A DNA stretch of 21,884 bases from Pseudaeromonas sp041441555 (GCA_041441555.1 JASDSW010000042.1:1-21884), one strand, 5' to 3'; shown: positions 1 to 7,018, counted from the first letter of the stretch. A program made the numbers and translations. Notes: generated by a model from the sequence alone, not told the origin.

Positions 1-71
1 CGATTATTTCTAATCGTCTTGGTCACTTCTTCAGTCATTGCATATCAATTTTTTTGACATCCAATTCCTGT

Positions 72-131
72 GAGTGCCCACACAGATTGCTTGATTTGAT
101 TGTTAAAGAGCGTGACATTCGGCGTTCGCCG
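72..131 (-). promoter_or_regulatory. rrn leader antitermination region (boxB, boxA, boxC)
   Basis: On the minus strand a hairpin with stem CGGCG/CGCCG (about 120-131, boxB-like) is followed by boxA GCTCTTTAACAAT (99-111) and the boxC-like stretch AATCTGTGTGGGCACTC (72-88). These match the leader of E. coli rRNA operons, where boxA recruits NusB/S10 for antitermination. The 16S rRNA gene should start left of the window, because E. coli has roughly 140 bases between boxA and the 16S 5' end. Confidence 0.9.
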
Positions 132-146
132 TGTCTATGGGGTCGC

Positions 147-174
147 ATTATAGAGCGAATGTTCGGGCTGACAA
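147..174 (-). promoter_or_regulatory. rrn operon promoter (P1-like)
   Basis: Reading leftwards, a -35 TTGTCA (169-174) and a perfect -10 TATAAT (147-152) are separated by 16 bases and followed by a GC-rich discriminator GCGACCCC, then GACACGG. This closely resembles E. coli rrn P1 promoters, whose GC-rich discriminator underlies stringent and growth-rate control. The predicted start is near 138-140. The boxB and boxA elements follow within about 30 bases, so no separate P2 is seen. Confidence 0.88.
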
Positions 175-201
175 GGGAAATTTCGTGATCCAGATCTGTT
201 T

Positions 202-216
202 GCCTAAATATCAACC
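202..216 (-). promoter_or_regulatory. Fis binding site upstream of rrn promoter
   Basis: The 15 bases read leftwards, GGTTGATATTTAGGC, fit every fixed position of the Fis core consensus GNNYRNNWNNYRNNC. The centre lies about 70 bases upstream of the predicted rrn start, the position of the activating Fis site I at E. coli rrnB P1. Fis binding is inferred from motif and position. Confidence 0.6.
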
Positions 217-351
217 AACCCAGCCCTGTTTCACCAACATTAATGACCATCAGACTACTGAATGGCAGCTACTCTCACTATCAGTCGCTGATATCGCAAC
301 ATCTGAATCGGTCTGCGACAAAATCCGTGGTTGATGGTTTACCGCACAAAC

Positions 352-383
352 AATAAAGCCGCCTTCAACAGGCGGCTTTATTT
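352..383 (-). terminator. Rho-independent terminator of the lipoprotein gene
   Basis: A 12-bp stem (AATAAAGCCGCC paired with GGCGGCTTTATT) encloses a 7-base loop. It lies 24 bases past the stop of the leftward lipoprotein gene and ahead of the rrn promoter, so it insulates the two units. The A/T-rich stem base allows function in both directions. Confidence 0.85.
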
Positions 384-406
384 ATACCAACAGCCTAGCT
401 AGGAGC

Positions 407-604
407 TTACTTGGTCGCTTCAGCAGCAGAAGTGGCGGCAGAGGTTGCAGCAGATACAGCCTCAGTAGCAGGAGCTGCAGCCGATACCGCAGCAGAAACA
501 GCAGGGGCAGCTTCAGGAGCCGGTGCAGCCTGTTCAGCCTTCTTTTCACCACAGCCAGTCAGAGCCACAACCAGCATACCCGCCAGAATCAGAGCGTTTT
601 TCAT
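407..604 (-). CDS. small alanine-rich lipoprotein
   Basis: Encodes a 65-residue protein with a lipoprotein signal peptide: MKN, a hydrophobic stretch (residues 4-16), and the lipobox LTGC ending at Cys18, expected to be lipidated after signal peptidase II cleavage. The mature part starts GEKKAEQ and continues as a low-complexity tail of Ala, Ser, Thr, Pro and Glu with irregular SAA/TSAA repeats. No enzymatic domain is visible. The ATG at 604 was chosen over the ATG six bases upstream because AGGA lies 8 bases before it but only 2 before the other. The gene stands alone between its terminator and a likely extended -10 at 683-691. It may be an envelope spacer-type lipoprotein, but the function is unknown. 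Confidence 0.8.
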   Translation of the reverse strand: MKNALILAGMLVVALTGCGEKKAEQAAPAPEAAPAVSAAVSAAAPATEAVSAATSAATSAAEATK

Positions 605-948
605 TCGCATAGTCCTATTTAAGATGTTTAGTGGAATTCAGCCATGACCGTATGGGTCACCAGCCGATTTTTCGCGCCAGCCATTTTAGCAACCTTCCGA
701 GGTTATGCCGGCCCCAAATGTCACCATCATGACATTGCCGCCTCTCATTGGTGCACCAATTAACCATCCCTCTCTTTGATTCCAGCTTTTACTTCTGCTG
801 CCAACGCAAATTGACGAATTGAAAACGCATTCAGCCCAAATTTTGTGCTTCAAAAATTTTATGAGCCTTCGGCATTCAACCATTTAAATAGTGCGGCCCC
901 CTCGGGGAGCTGTTGTAATAATGACTCGAAAACCATGAGGACAGCGCC
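605..948. other. divergent intergenic region
   Basis: This 344-base region separates the leftward lipoprotein gene from the rightward yciU-like gene. It holds the possible extended -10 at 683-691 and a 14-bp perfect palindrome at 747-760. The 810-890 part is A/T-rich (AAATTTTG, CATTTAAATA) and may carry the yciU promoter, but no confident -35/-10 pair was found. I see no coding potential. Confidence 0.6.
683..691 (-). promoter_or_regulatory. possible extended -10 promoter for the lipoprotein gene
   Basis: Reading leftwards, TGCTAAAAT forms an extended -10 about 75 bases upstream of the lipoprotein start. No good -35 is seen at 17 bases, which is tolerated by TGn-type promoters. This is a motif reading only. 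Confidence 0.4.
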
Positions 949-1266
949 ATGCCACCCCACCTATCTCCGGAACAACTAATAGAACTGGGCTATGAATTAT
1001 TCCTTGAGCAGGCGGCCGAGTATCTGCCGGCTGAAGATATAGTGGATATCACCCTGGAATTTGAGGAACGCGGGGCAGTCGAGAGTAGCCCACCTTCGGC
1101 TGAATGGAGTGCCGAACTCGGCGCGCCGCCTGGCCATGACTGGATTGAGATCTGGGTGGGCCTTCTCGACCATCAGGATGAATTCAGTACCTTATATGCC
1201 AAAATTCTCATGCCCCGCACGGGAGACTCTGCGCAGGCTCATATTCACTGGAAACCAAACTTATGA
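949..1266 (+). CDS. yciU: YciU/HI1450 family (DUF440, UPF0263) putative double-stranded DNA mimic protein
   Basis: This 105-residue acidic protein aligns along its length with E. coli YciU and Haemophilus HI1450: an N-terminal helix (LIELGYELFLEQAAEYL), the block LEFEERGAVE around residues 37-46, a middle block ending IWVGL, and the C-terminal strands YAKILMPR and AHIHWK. In HI1450 the surface carboxylates mimic the charge pattern of duplex DNA, and HU has been reported as a partner. The many Asp and Glu residues fit that role. The start is fixed by GAGGA (937-941) 7 bases before the ATG. It appears monocistronic, with a hairpin terminator shared with the convergent neighbour. Confidence 0.88.
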   Translation: MPPHLSPEQLIELGYELFLEQAAEYLPAEDIVDITLEFEERGAVESSPPSAEWSAELGAPPGHDWIEIWVGLLDHQDEFSTLYAKILMPRTGDSAQAHIHWKPNL

Positions 1267-1308
1267 GCCCTGGCCACTCAGCCATAGGAATGAGTGAGTG
1301 GATCAACC

Positions 1309-1333
1309 AAAGACCGCATCTTAAGCGGTCTTT
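1309..1333. terminator. bidirectional hairpin terminator between yciU and the S1-protein gene
   Basis: A 9-bp stem, AAAGACCGC paired with GCGGTCTTT, around a 7-base loop lies between two convergent genes. Each side ends in only a short T run (three T), so it is a moderate terminator usable from both directions. Confidence 0.65.
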
Positions 1334-1339
1334 AGCCAA

Positions 1340-2191
1340 TTATTCTTGAGATGAACCGTTCGCCTGATTTAATCGAATCCCCTCCTCTTCGATGACAATT
1401 TCACCCTGCTTGTACAAGGCGCCAATTGCCTTCTTGAAGGTTCCCTTACTCATGGCGAAGAGTTGATAGATCAGCTCAGGCGAGCTTTTATCCCCAACGG
1501 GCAAATAACCGCCCTGCTTTTGCAGGCGCGCCATAATTTTTTGCGCCGCCGTCTCGGTACCTGCTTTACCCGGTTGATTGAGCGTCAGATCCAGTTTGCC
1601 ATCTTCGCGAACCTGTTTGATAAAACCACGAATTTCGCGTCCGATGGTCACCTTCCCAAAGAGCTCATTCCGATAGAGAACCCCCCAATACCGTCCATCC
1701 ACCACCGCTTTGATGCCCAAAAGGGTATGTTCACACGGTAGCAAGGTCACTGCATCACCGGCTTGATATTCAGGCCAGCCTTCATCGAGAAAACGATCCA
1801 GCTTGCTGGTGGCGACCACCCGCCCATCGCGATCCAGATAGAGGTAGACCACATAGTGTTTGTCGACCTGCATCGGCTGAGACTGTTCGCGGGCCGGCAC
1901 AAACAGATCCTTTTTCAGGCCCCAATCGAGGAAGGCTCCCAACTTGTTGGCACTCACCACTTTTAAGCCGACAAACTCACCGACTTGGGCAAATGGTTTG
2001 AAACCCGTGATGACGAGCTCACCATCACCATCCAGATAGACAAAGACCTTGACCCCGCTACCGGGCTTGGCATCGCGAGGAAGCTGTCGCATCGGCAGCA
2101 ACACCTCACCAAAATCCTCCGCATCTAACCAGCCGCCCTTATCATCGCGACGGAGTAGCGTCAGTGTGTTCATGGAGCCAAGTCTAATCAT
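1340..2191 (-). CDS. CvfB/YitL-family S1-domain RNA-binding protein
   Basis: The 283-residue product has the layout of the CvfB (conserved virulence factor B)/YitL family: S1-like OB-fold segments in the first 200 residues, including GEFVGLKVVSANKLGAFLDWG, followed by a further S1-like segment with GFIKQVREDGKLDLTL. A C-terminal winged-helix region contains SKGTFKKAIGALYKQGEIVI. Staphylococcus CvfB binds RNA and affects virulence gene expression, and Streptococcus CvfB influences mRNA stability; the role in gammaproteobacteria is unclear. I chose the ATG at 2191 because family homology begins near MNTLTLL; an upstream TTG (2254) would add 21 atypical residues. The Shine-Dalgarno sequence is weak, and the second ATG at 2173 remains possible. 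Confidence 0.82.
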   Translation of the reverse strand: MIRLGSMNTLTLLRRDDKGGWLDAEDFGEVLLPMRQLPRDAKPGSGVKVFVYLDGDGELVITGFKPFAQVGEFVGLKVVSANKLGAFLDWGLKKDLFVPAREQSQPMQVDKHYVVYLYLDRDGRVVATSKLDRFLDEGWPEYQAGDAVTLLPCEHTLLGIKAVVDGRYWGVLYRNELFGKVTIGREIRGFIKQVREDGKLDLTLNQPGKAGTETAAQKIMARLQKQGGYLPVGDKSSPELIYQLFAMSKGTFKKAIGALYKQGEIVIEEEGIRLNQANGSSQE

Positions 2192-2255
2192 GGGAGTCTG
2201 CTCTATTGAATGGCCGCATTGCAGCGTGGAACATGGGATGGAAGAAGGCAACAAA

Positions 2256-2278
2256 AAAGGCGCTCAATGAGCGCCTCT
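2256..2278 (-). terminator. Rho-independent terminator of rplY
   Basis: Reading leftwards, an 8-bp stem AGGCGCTC/GAGCGCCT with a 3-base loop is followed by a run of six T (the A run at 2253-2258). It starts 17 bases past the rplY stop and matches a standard intrinsic terminator. Confidence 0.85.
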
Positions 2279-2294
2279 TTGCTAAGCCAGAGGC

Positions 2295-2582
2295 TTAGAC
2301 GCGAACGAAGTCCAGGTGAACAACCTTCGGCTTAACCGGGTGACGCTGAACGGCGGCAACCTTGACGGCAACTTCCTTGCCATCGATGACCAGAGTCAGA
2401 GTATCGCTGTAGAAAGAATCAAAAGCTTGGGCAACGATGATCTTGTTGTGATCCAGAGTGATGGATACAGCCTCTTGGCCAGCACCGTAGACAACAGCCG
2501 GAACCATTTCGTCACGACGCAGGCGGCGGCTCGCACCTTTCCCCAGATCGGAACGCAGTTGAGCTTCAAAAGAATAAGCCAT
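2295..2582 (-). CDS. rplY: 50S ribosomal protein L25
   Basis: The 95-residue product is the short, single-domain L25 of enteric-type bacteria, which binds 5S rRNA in the central protuberance of the 50S subunit. Family landmarks are the N-terminal LGKGASRRLRR, the VPAVVYG strand near residue 27-33, LDHNKI, and the C-terminal VQRHPVKPKVVHLDFVRV. It lacks the CTC-type C-terminal extension seen in many other phyla. The start follows a run of A/T leader without a strong Shine-Dalgarno. It has its own promoter (2663-2691) and terminator, giving a single-gene unit with a leader of about 70 bases. Confidence 0.96.
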   Translation of the reverse strand: MAYSFEAQLRSDLGKGASRRLRRDEMVPAVVYGAGQEAVSITLDHNKIIVAQAFDSFYSDTLTLVIDGKEVAVKVAAVQRHPVKPKVVHLDFVRV

Positions 2583-2662
2583 GGTTTATCTCACTATTTC
2601 AATAGATGAATGGTTGGCAACCGGATGCGACCGTCCAGCTGCCTCGGGTAAAACGGCTGCGG

Positions 2663-2691
2663 ATATTAGCATCAGTCGAGGGAAGGCACAA
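2663..2691 (-). promoter_or_regulatory. rplY promoter
   Basis: Reading leftwards, a -35 TTGTGC (2686-2691) and a -10 TAATAT (2663-2668), preceded by TGC as in an extended -10, are separated by exactly 17 bases. The predicted start lies near 2656, giving a leader of about 70 bases. The element falls just downstream of the LysM gene's stop codon. Confidence 0.6.
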
Positions 2692-2696
2692 GCCAA

Positions 2697-3254
2697 TCAT
2701 TGCCGCTTGAGGCGTTCGCCGTAGGCAGTCAATCGCCGGTACAGGAGGCGGCGCTCCTGCTGTGGCAGCTGAGCAAAGGCCGAAAACTCAGCGGGTTTAG
2801 GGCATCGCAGCTCATCCCCAAGGCGCAATTCGTCCGGGTTGTTATCCAGCAATTCACGGTTGGCGGCAAACAGTGCCAGCACAAACAGGTAGGGATCCTG
2901 ATCACCGGCCAACTGACGCCCAACGTTCCACAGGGTCTCCCCATGGCGAACAACCGTATGGCAGATGGCGGGAGCTGACTCAGTGGCCGAAGTCATTGCC
3001 TGTTCAGGAGCAATGGATTCATCGAAATGGAGTTGTACCGGGGCGGCGGCTCGCACATGAAACAGGACGCGCCATCCGCGCTCCGTTTTTTGCACCCGTT
3101 CACCGGGGTACTGCCCCCCCTGCCACTGTAGTTGGAAGGCCTGGGGCTGCGCCGCATAGGCAACCTGAGTAGAATCCAGATAGACCCAACTCTCTTCGGC
3201 CAAGGGTCGAACGTCGCTGCTGTTGAGCCAAGCGGCAAACATCAGTACCAGCAT
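2697..3254 (-). CDS. FimV-like LysM domain protein
   Basis: A 185-residue protein with a short hydrophobic N-terminus (LVLMFAAWL) that probably serves as a signal or anchor. Residues about 20-80 are a beta-rich, Trp-containing region of unknown fold. Residues about 100-151 form a LysM-type module: VVRHGETLWNVGRQL, then ALFAANRELLDNNPDELRLGDELRCP. This arrangement resembles the peptidoglycan-binding module of FimV/TspA-family proteins, which organise polar structures and type IV pili, but the protein is far shorter than FimV and lacks its long acidic tail. The ATG follows GGGGAG by 6 bases. It is divergent from the DMT transporter gene. Peptidoglycan binding is inferred. Confidence 0.72.
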   Translation of the reverse strand: MLVLMFAAWLNSSDVRPLAEESWVYLDSTQVAYAAQPQAFQLQWQGGQYPGERVQKTERGWRVLFHVRAAAPVQLHFDESIAPEQAMTSATESAPAICHTVVRHGETLWNVGRQLAGDQDPYLFVLALFAANRELLDNNPDELRLGDELRCPKPAEFSAFAQLPQQERRLLYRRLTAYGERLKRQ

Positions 3255-3474
3255 TCTTGCTCCCCTGTGGTAATTCTCAAATGACCTCTACTCCAGCATG
3301 GCAGAGTCTCGGCGAACCCTCCTGTTTTCTGACGCATCAAGGGGGCCAGCACGCCGTCCCTCACGCCGATCAACCTTATAGACACAGCCCACGACGCGCG
3401 ATCCTCTGCTTGACCCCTTCGACGCCCTGCTCCATGCTGCGCCGATCCTCTCTCCCTCCTGCAAGGAGTCATCC

Positions 3475-4362
3475 GTGCGATTGAGTGCCCATCACCTCGG
3501 CTTGCTCCTGGCCGTCTTGGCTGCCTGTGGTTTTGCCGCCAAGGCCATCTTTGCCAAGATGGCTTACCGCTATGGCGTCGATGGTGTGACCCTGGTCACC
3601 CTGCGCCTGCTATTGGTACTCCCCTTGCTGTTGTTGTTCCGTCTTCTGCAGACCCGAGCCGGGACATCGCTGTGTTGGCGCGATCGTGGGTGGCTCGTGC
3701 TGTTGGGATTGCTGGGGTACTACTTATCGAGTCTGTTCGATTTCCTGGGGCTGGAAACCGTCAGCGCCAGCGTGGAGCGGATGATTCTTTGCCTCTATCC
3801 GACGATGACGGTGCTCCTCTCGGCCTGCCTCACGCGCACCGCCATCAGCCGCCCCACCAGAAATGCGCTCTTACTAAGCTATGGCGGCATGGCGCTGGTT
3901 TTGCTTCCCGATCTGCAAACCGTGCACGCCCCCTGGCAGGGGGTGCTCTTCATCGTCGCCAGCACCTTGACCTACGCCATCTACCTGACGCTGAGTCCGC
4001 CGGTCATTCAACGGGTCGGCAGCATGCGCTTTACCGAGTTGGCTTTGAGCATCTCGGCAGGAGCCATGTTCATCCACTTTGCATTGACCCGTAGTCCGGG
4101 TATGTTGCTGGCGCAGCCGCTGCCGGTCTGGGGATATGGCTTAGCCATGGCGCTGTTTTCCACCGTGCTCCCCCTGTACGCCCTATCGGCCGCCATGGTG
4201 CGGATCGGCGCAGGAAAGAGCGCCATCATCGGCAGTCTGGGGCCCATTCTGACCATTATCATGAGTATGCAATTGCTCGATGAGTGGCTCTCGCCGGTGC
4301 AATGGGGAGGGGTTGTGCTGGTTCTCTTCGGGATCTGGCAAGTCGGCAAACGGCGGCACTGA
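3475..4362 (+). CDS. DMT-superfamily EamA-type membrane transporter
   Basis: The 295-residue protein has about ten hydrophobic segments arranged as two five-helix halves, typical of EamA/RhaT drug/metabolite transporters. Landmarks include LAACGFAAKAIFAKMAYRYG in the first helix, LYPTMTVLL around residue 108, and in the second half LPLYALSAAMVRIGAGKSAIIGSLGPI followed by LLDEWLSP, the characteristic second repeat. Members export or import amino acids and other metabolites through the inner membrane; the substrate cannot be read from sequence. Translation starts at GTG, supported by AAGGAG (3463-3468) six bases upstream. The 220 bases before it form a divergent region with the LysM gene, where no confident promoter was found. 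Confidence 0.85.
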   Translation: MRLSAHHLGLLLAVLAACGFAAKAIFAKMAYRYGVDGVTLVTLRLLLVLPLLLLFRLLQTRAGTSLCWRDRGWLVLLGLLGYYLSSLFDFLGLETVSASVERMILCLYPTMTVLLSACLTRTAISRPTRNALLLSYGGMALVLLPDLQTVHAPWQGVLFIVASTLTYAIYLTLSPPVIQRVGSMRFTELALSISAGAMFIHFALTRSPGMLLAQPLPVWGYGLAMALFSTVLPLYALSAAMVRIGAGKSAIIGSLGPILTIIMSMQLLDEWLSPVQWGGVVLVLFGIWQVGKRRH

Positions 4363-4484
4363 CTTTCTGGTCGTCATACCTCAGACAGCGCCAGCTCTAT
4401 GCCATTCCTAGCACTTGCCTGCCGGGCCATGGGCCCGACAGGCTGGCGTTAGCACAAAGCCCGGGGTTGGTTCTGCGCCAGGGG

Positions 4485-6452
4485 TTAGTGCTGAGCCAGG
4501 GTCATCGGATGATCCGGCAAGCGGTAGAGCTGCTGGTTGTACGCCAAGTGCCCCCACAGGGAGTACGCCAAGGCCTGTTTGGCCAGTTCAGGATCCAGCG
4601 CCGCAGGCGTGATCTGTTGGCTCTGGGAGTGATACTTAAATCCCAACGGCGGCTGCTCCGGCTGCAACACCACCAGCTGCTCCCCCCGCAGCAGGGCAAA
4701 ATTATTATCAAACTGCATCAAGGCCCGACCAGGATCATTCGCCGCCACCTGCGTTAAATCACGACCCAACATGGGATTTTGGCTATCAATGCCGATGAGC
4801 GAGAGTAGCGTCGGCGGCAGATCGATTTGGCTGCTGAGCCGTCCATCGCGCCGCGGCTCGATGCCACACCCCAGGATCAGCCCAGGGACACGGAAGTGCT
4901 TAACCGGCACCAGTTCAGGGCCATAGGTCCGCGAGTCATGATCGGCCACCACCAAGAAGACGGTGTCCTGCCAATAGGCCGATTTTTGGGCCTTATCAAA
5001 AAACAGACCCAGAGCATGATCGGCATATTTAGCCGCATTATTGCGGGTGTTCTTTGGCTGTTCATAGAGTTCAATACGCCCATCTGGAAACTCAAACGGG
5101 TCGTGATTGCTGGAGGAAAAAACCAGGCTGAAGAAGGGCTTACCACTTCCCTGCAAGCGTTCAAACTCCTGATGCGCCTTGGCGAACAGATCCTCATCAC
5201 TGACCCCCCAGGAGCCTTCGAAGCCCGGATTGACATAGTCCCGTTGATCGACAATCCGCTCAAAGCCGTTGCCGAGAAAAAAGCTGGCCATGTTGTCAAA
5301 GTGACCTTCCCCGCCATAGATGAACTCGGTGGCATAGCCTTTTTGTTGCAGCAATTGGGCGAGGGTGAAAAAGCCGGTCTGACTCTTATCCAATTTGACG
5401 ACCGCACTCGATTGCGTCGGCGTAAAACCCGTGACCACCGCCTCGATGCCGCGAACAGAGCGGGTTCCCGTCGCGTAGAGCTGCTCCAGCAACCAGCCCT
5501 GCTTGGCCAACTCATCCAACCGTGGCGTTAAGGGTTTTCCCCCTAACGTCCCGACAAACTGAGCCCCCAGGCTCTCCTCCAGAATGATCACCAGATTTTT
5601 GGGTTTGCCGCGGTAACTGGCTTGGTTCGTCGTCAGGGTCGGCAATTCATCGGAGATGAAGTCACTCTCAGGCCGCCCGGAGGCCTGACGCAGGGTCTGC
5701 AGCAGCTCCGCCTCAGCCATCTGACCATACGCGGCCCCCGCCTTCTCTTCATCGCCCAGTTGTTTGACGGCGAAGGCGACCGAATAGGCCGAATTTAACA
5801 CCAGCGCATTCACCAGTGGGTCGCTGGCAAAGGCCACCAGTGCCGGGTTCAGACCGCGATGCCCCAAGCTGGAGCGAGCCCCCAAAAAGCCAAGCGCCAG
5901 GATGAGAATGGCCAGCACAGGACGCCAATACATTTTCGGGTAGCTGAGATCTCGGGTCAGCCGAGCGGACCAGCGCCACAATCCCCAAGCCGCCACCGCC
6001 ACCACCAGTAGCACCAACACCAGCGTCAGCAGATGCCCTTTGACCAGCATGCTGACAATATTTTGCGGATAGCTTAAATACTCGACGAATATCCGATTAG
6101 GCCGCAAATCATAGGTATTGATAAACGCCGGCGTGCTCAGCTCTAAAAAGAGCAACAGCAGGGTACCGGCCACCAAGAGGCCTCGCATCGCCCAGAGCCA
6201 ACAGCGACCAGCTCGGTTCGGTGCTCCCAGCAACATGCTGAACACCATGGGCACCCCAAAGAGCCAGCAGAGGGTCGACACATCGATTCGGAATCCTTGC
6301 AGTAGCAGATGCCCCCAGCCATCGGCCTGTTGCACCCGCTCCTGTTGCCAGAGCGCCAATCCGAGACGGCTTAGGCTCAAGAGCAGCAGATCGAACAACA
6401 GAAAAGAGGCAAACAAGCGAACAAGACCGAGTCTGAGTTTACAACCGAACAT
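4485..6452 (-). CDS. LTA synthase-family membrane phosphoglycerol/phosphoethanolamine transferase-like protein
   Basis: The 655-residue protein has an N-terminal membrane part (helices near 13-33, 58-76, 89-108, 138-157 and 178-194) and a periplasmic sulfatase/alkaline-phosphatase-fold domain from about 285. Candidate catalytic features are the metal-ligand strand NLVIILEES (Glu292), the nucleophile region ATGTRSVRG (Thr330), SSSNHDPF (His450) and VVADHDSRTYG (Asp504, His505). Gram-positive LtaS polymerises glycerol phosphate, while Gram-negative relatives such as OpgB transfer phosphoglycerol or modify envelope glycans. The length and membrane layout fit this group, but the substrate cannot be assigned. 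The ATG follows AGGA by 6 bases. It stands alone, convergent with the DMT gene. Confidence 0.82.
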   Translation of the reverse strand: MFGCKLRLGLVRLFASFLLFDLLLLSLSRLGLALWQQERVQQADGWGHLLLQGFRIDVSTLCWLFGVPMVFSMLLGAPNRAGRCWLWAMRGLLVAGTLLLLFLELSTPAFINTYDLRPNRIFVEYLSYPQNIVSMLVKGHLLTLVLVLLVVAVAAWGLWRWSARLTRDLSYPKMYWRPVLAILILALGFLGARSSLGHRGLNPALVAFASDPLVNALVLNSAYSVAFAVKQLGDEEKAGAAYGQMAEAELLQTLRQASGRPESDFISDELPTLTTNQASYRGKPKNLVIILEESLGAQFVGTLGGKPLTPRLDELAKQGWLLEQLYATGTRSVRGIEAVVTGFTPTQSSAVVKLDKSQTGFFTLAQLLQQKGYATEFIYGGEGHFDNMASFFLGNGFERIVDQRDYVNPGFEGSWGVSDEDLFAKAHQEFERLQGSGKPFFSLVFSSSNHDPFEFPDGRIELYEQPKNTRNNAAKYADHALGLFFDKAQKSAYWQDTVFLVVADHDSRTYGPELVPVKHFRVPGLILGCGIEPRRDGRLSSQIDLPPTLLSLIGIDSQNPMLGRDLTQVAANDPGRALMQFDNNFALLRGEQLVVLQPEQPPLGFKYHSQSQQITPAALDPELAKQALAYSLWGHLAYNQQLYRLPDHPMTLAQH

Positions 6453-6736
6453 GGAGGGTCCTACGGGTGGTCATCAACGTTAAAGAGGGGGCAGCCTAGC
6501 CAGTCGCAGGGAAAAGAAAAGATGCAAGAGCAATTGCACTAGCCCATATCACAACTCGACAGCAGAGATTTGTTGCCATTGTGCGCCAGCTCACAGGCTA
6601 AGCATGGTTTAGACGGAGTAACTGTTGGCATTGCGTCGGTCGACCACCTGTCGGTACCAAGCCGCAAACGAGCCTCACCAACCACCCGACAGGCAGCGAG
6701 GCAGTCGCCTCGCTCCGTCCATGACACGGACGCACG
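6453..6736. other. intergenic region upstream of the LTA-synthase-like gene
   Basis: The region lies between the leftward LTA-synthase-like gene and the tRNA-Ser terminator. It has an 8-bp inverted repeat, CCTGTCGG (6647-6654) and CCGACAGG (6686-6693), separated by 31 bases. No convincing gene or insertion element is visible, and there is no second copy of the tRNA 3' end that would indicate an integrated island. Confidence 0.5.
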
Positions 6737-6767
6737 AAAAAGTCCCAAGCAACCTGATTTGCTTGGG
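6737..6767 (-). terminator. terminator of tRNA-Ser
   Basis: Reading leftwards, GCCCAAGC and GCTTGGGAC form a stem of at least 7 bp with a loop of about 10 bases, followed by five T (6737-6741). It begins about 11 bases past the CCA end of the tRNA. Confidence 0.85.
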
Positions 6768-6777
6768 CCTTCGCATC

Positions 6778-6865
6778 TGGCGGAGGGGGTGGGATTTGAA
6801 CCCACGGATGGTCGCCCATCGACGGTTTTCAAGACCGTTGCATTAAGCCGCTCTGCCACCCCTCC
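6778..6865 (-). tRNA. tRNA-Ser (anticodon TGA)
   Basis: The 88-base minus-strand gene folds as a class II tRNA. The acceptor arms are GGAGGGG and CCCCTCC, followed by discriminator G and an encoded CCA. The D arm contains GCAGAGCGGCTTAATGC. The anticodon stem-loop ACGGTCTTGAAAACCGT carries TGA, the long variable arm contains GATGGGCGACCATC, and the T arm is GTGGGTTCAAATCCCAC. It decodes UCA and related UCN serine codons. A promoter and terminator flank it. Confidence 0.97.
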
Positions 6866-6877
6866 AACTTGGCGAGG

Positions 6878-6906
6878 ATACTAACGGCTCAAATTTGCTT
6901 TGTAAA
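6878..6906 (-). promoter_or_regulatory. tRNA-Ser promoter
   Basis: Reading leftwards, a -35 TTTACA (6901-6906) and a -10 TAGTAT (6878-6883) are separated by exactly 17 bases. The -10 lies 12 bases before the tRNA 5' end, so the primary transcript would have a very short leader. Confidence 0.7.
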
Positions 6907-6987
6907 CTCCGCGGCGGTTTGATTGCTTGCTTTTGCGGCAAATCCACAGATTCCGGTGTGATTCCCAGACGAAGCGTCGCAACTGGC

Positions 6988-7018
6988 TTGACTTGCCACC
7001 CTCGGCTCGCGCTATATA
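6988..7018 (+). promoter_or_regulatory. probable promoter of the DsbA/ScsC-like gene
   Basis: TTGACT (6988-6993) and TATATA (7013-7018) lie 19 bases apart, slightly longer than optimal. The predicted start near 7025 leaves a leader of about 40 bases before the chosen ATG. Confidence 0.5.

Noticed and set aside
411..647. Rightward Ala-rich reading frame opposite the lipoprotein gene
   Set aside because: It arises from the complementary GC-rich Ala codons. The leftward frame has a lipobox and start signals, while this one has none.
4827..5531. 234-codon rightward frame inside the LTA-synthase-like gene
   Set aside because: It is antisense to a gene with clear catalytic motifs and has no recognisable domain.
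6647..6693. Inverted repeat near tRNA-Ser as an island boundary
   Set aside because: tRNA-Ser is a frequent integration target, but no integrase and no duplicated tRNA end is present, and flanking genes are housekeeping types.
6539..6859. Leftward frame beginning MAERLNATVLKTVDGRPSVG and the opposite rightward frame
   Set aside because: Both run through tRNA-Ser. The sequences are the well-known false translations of the tRNA and its complement.
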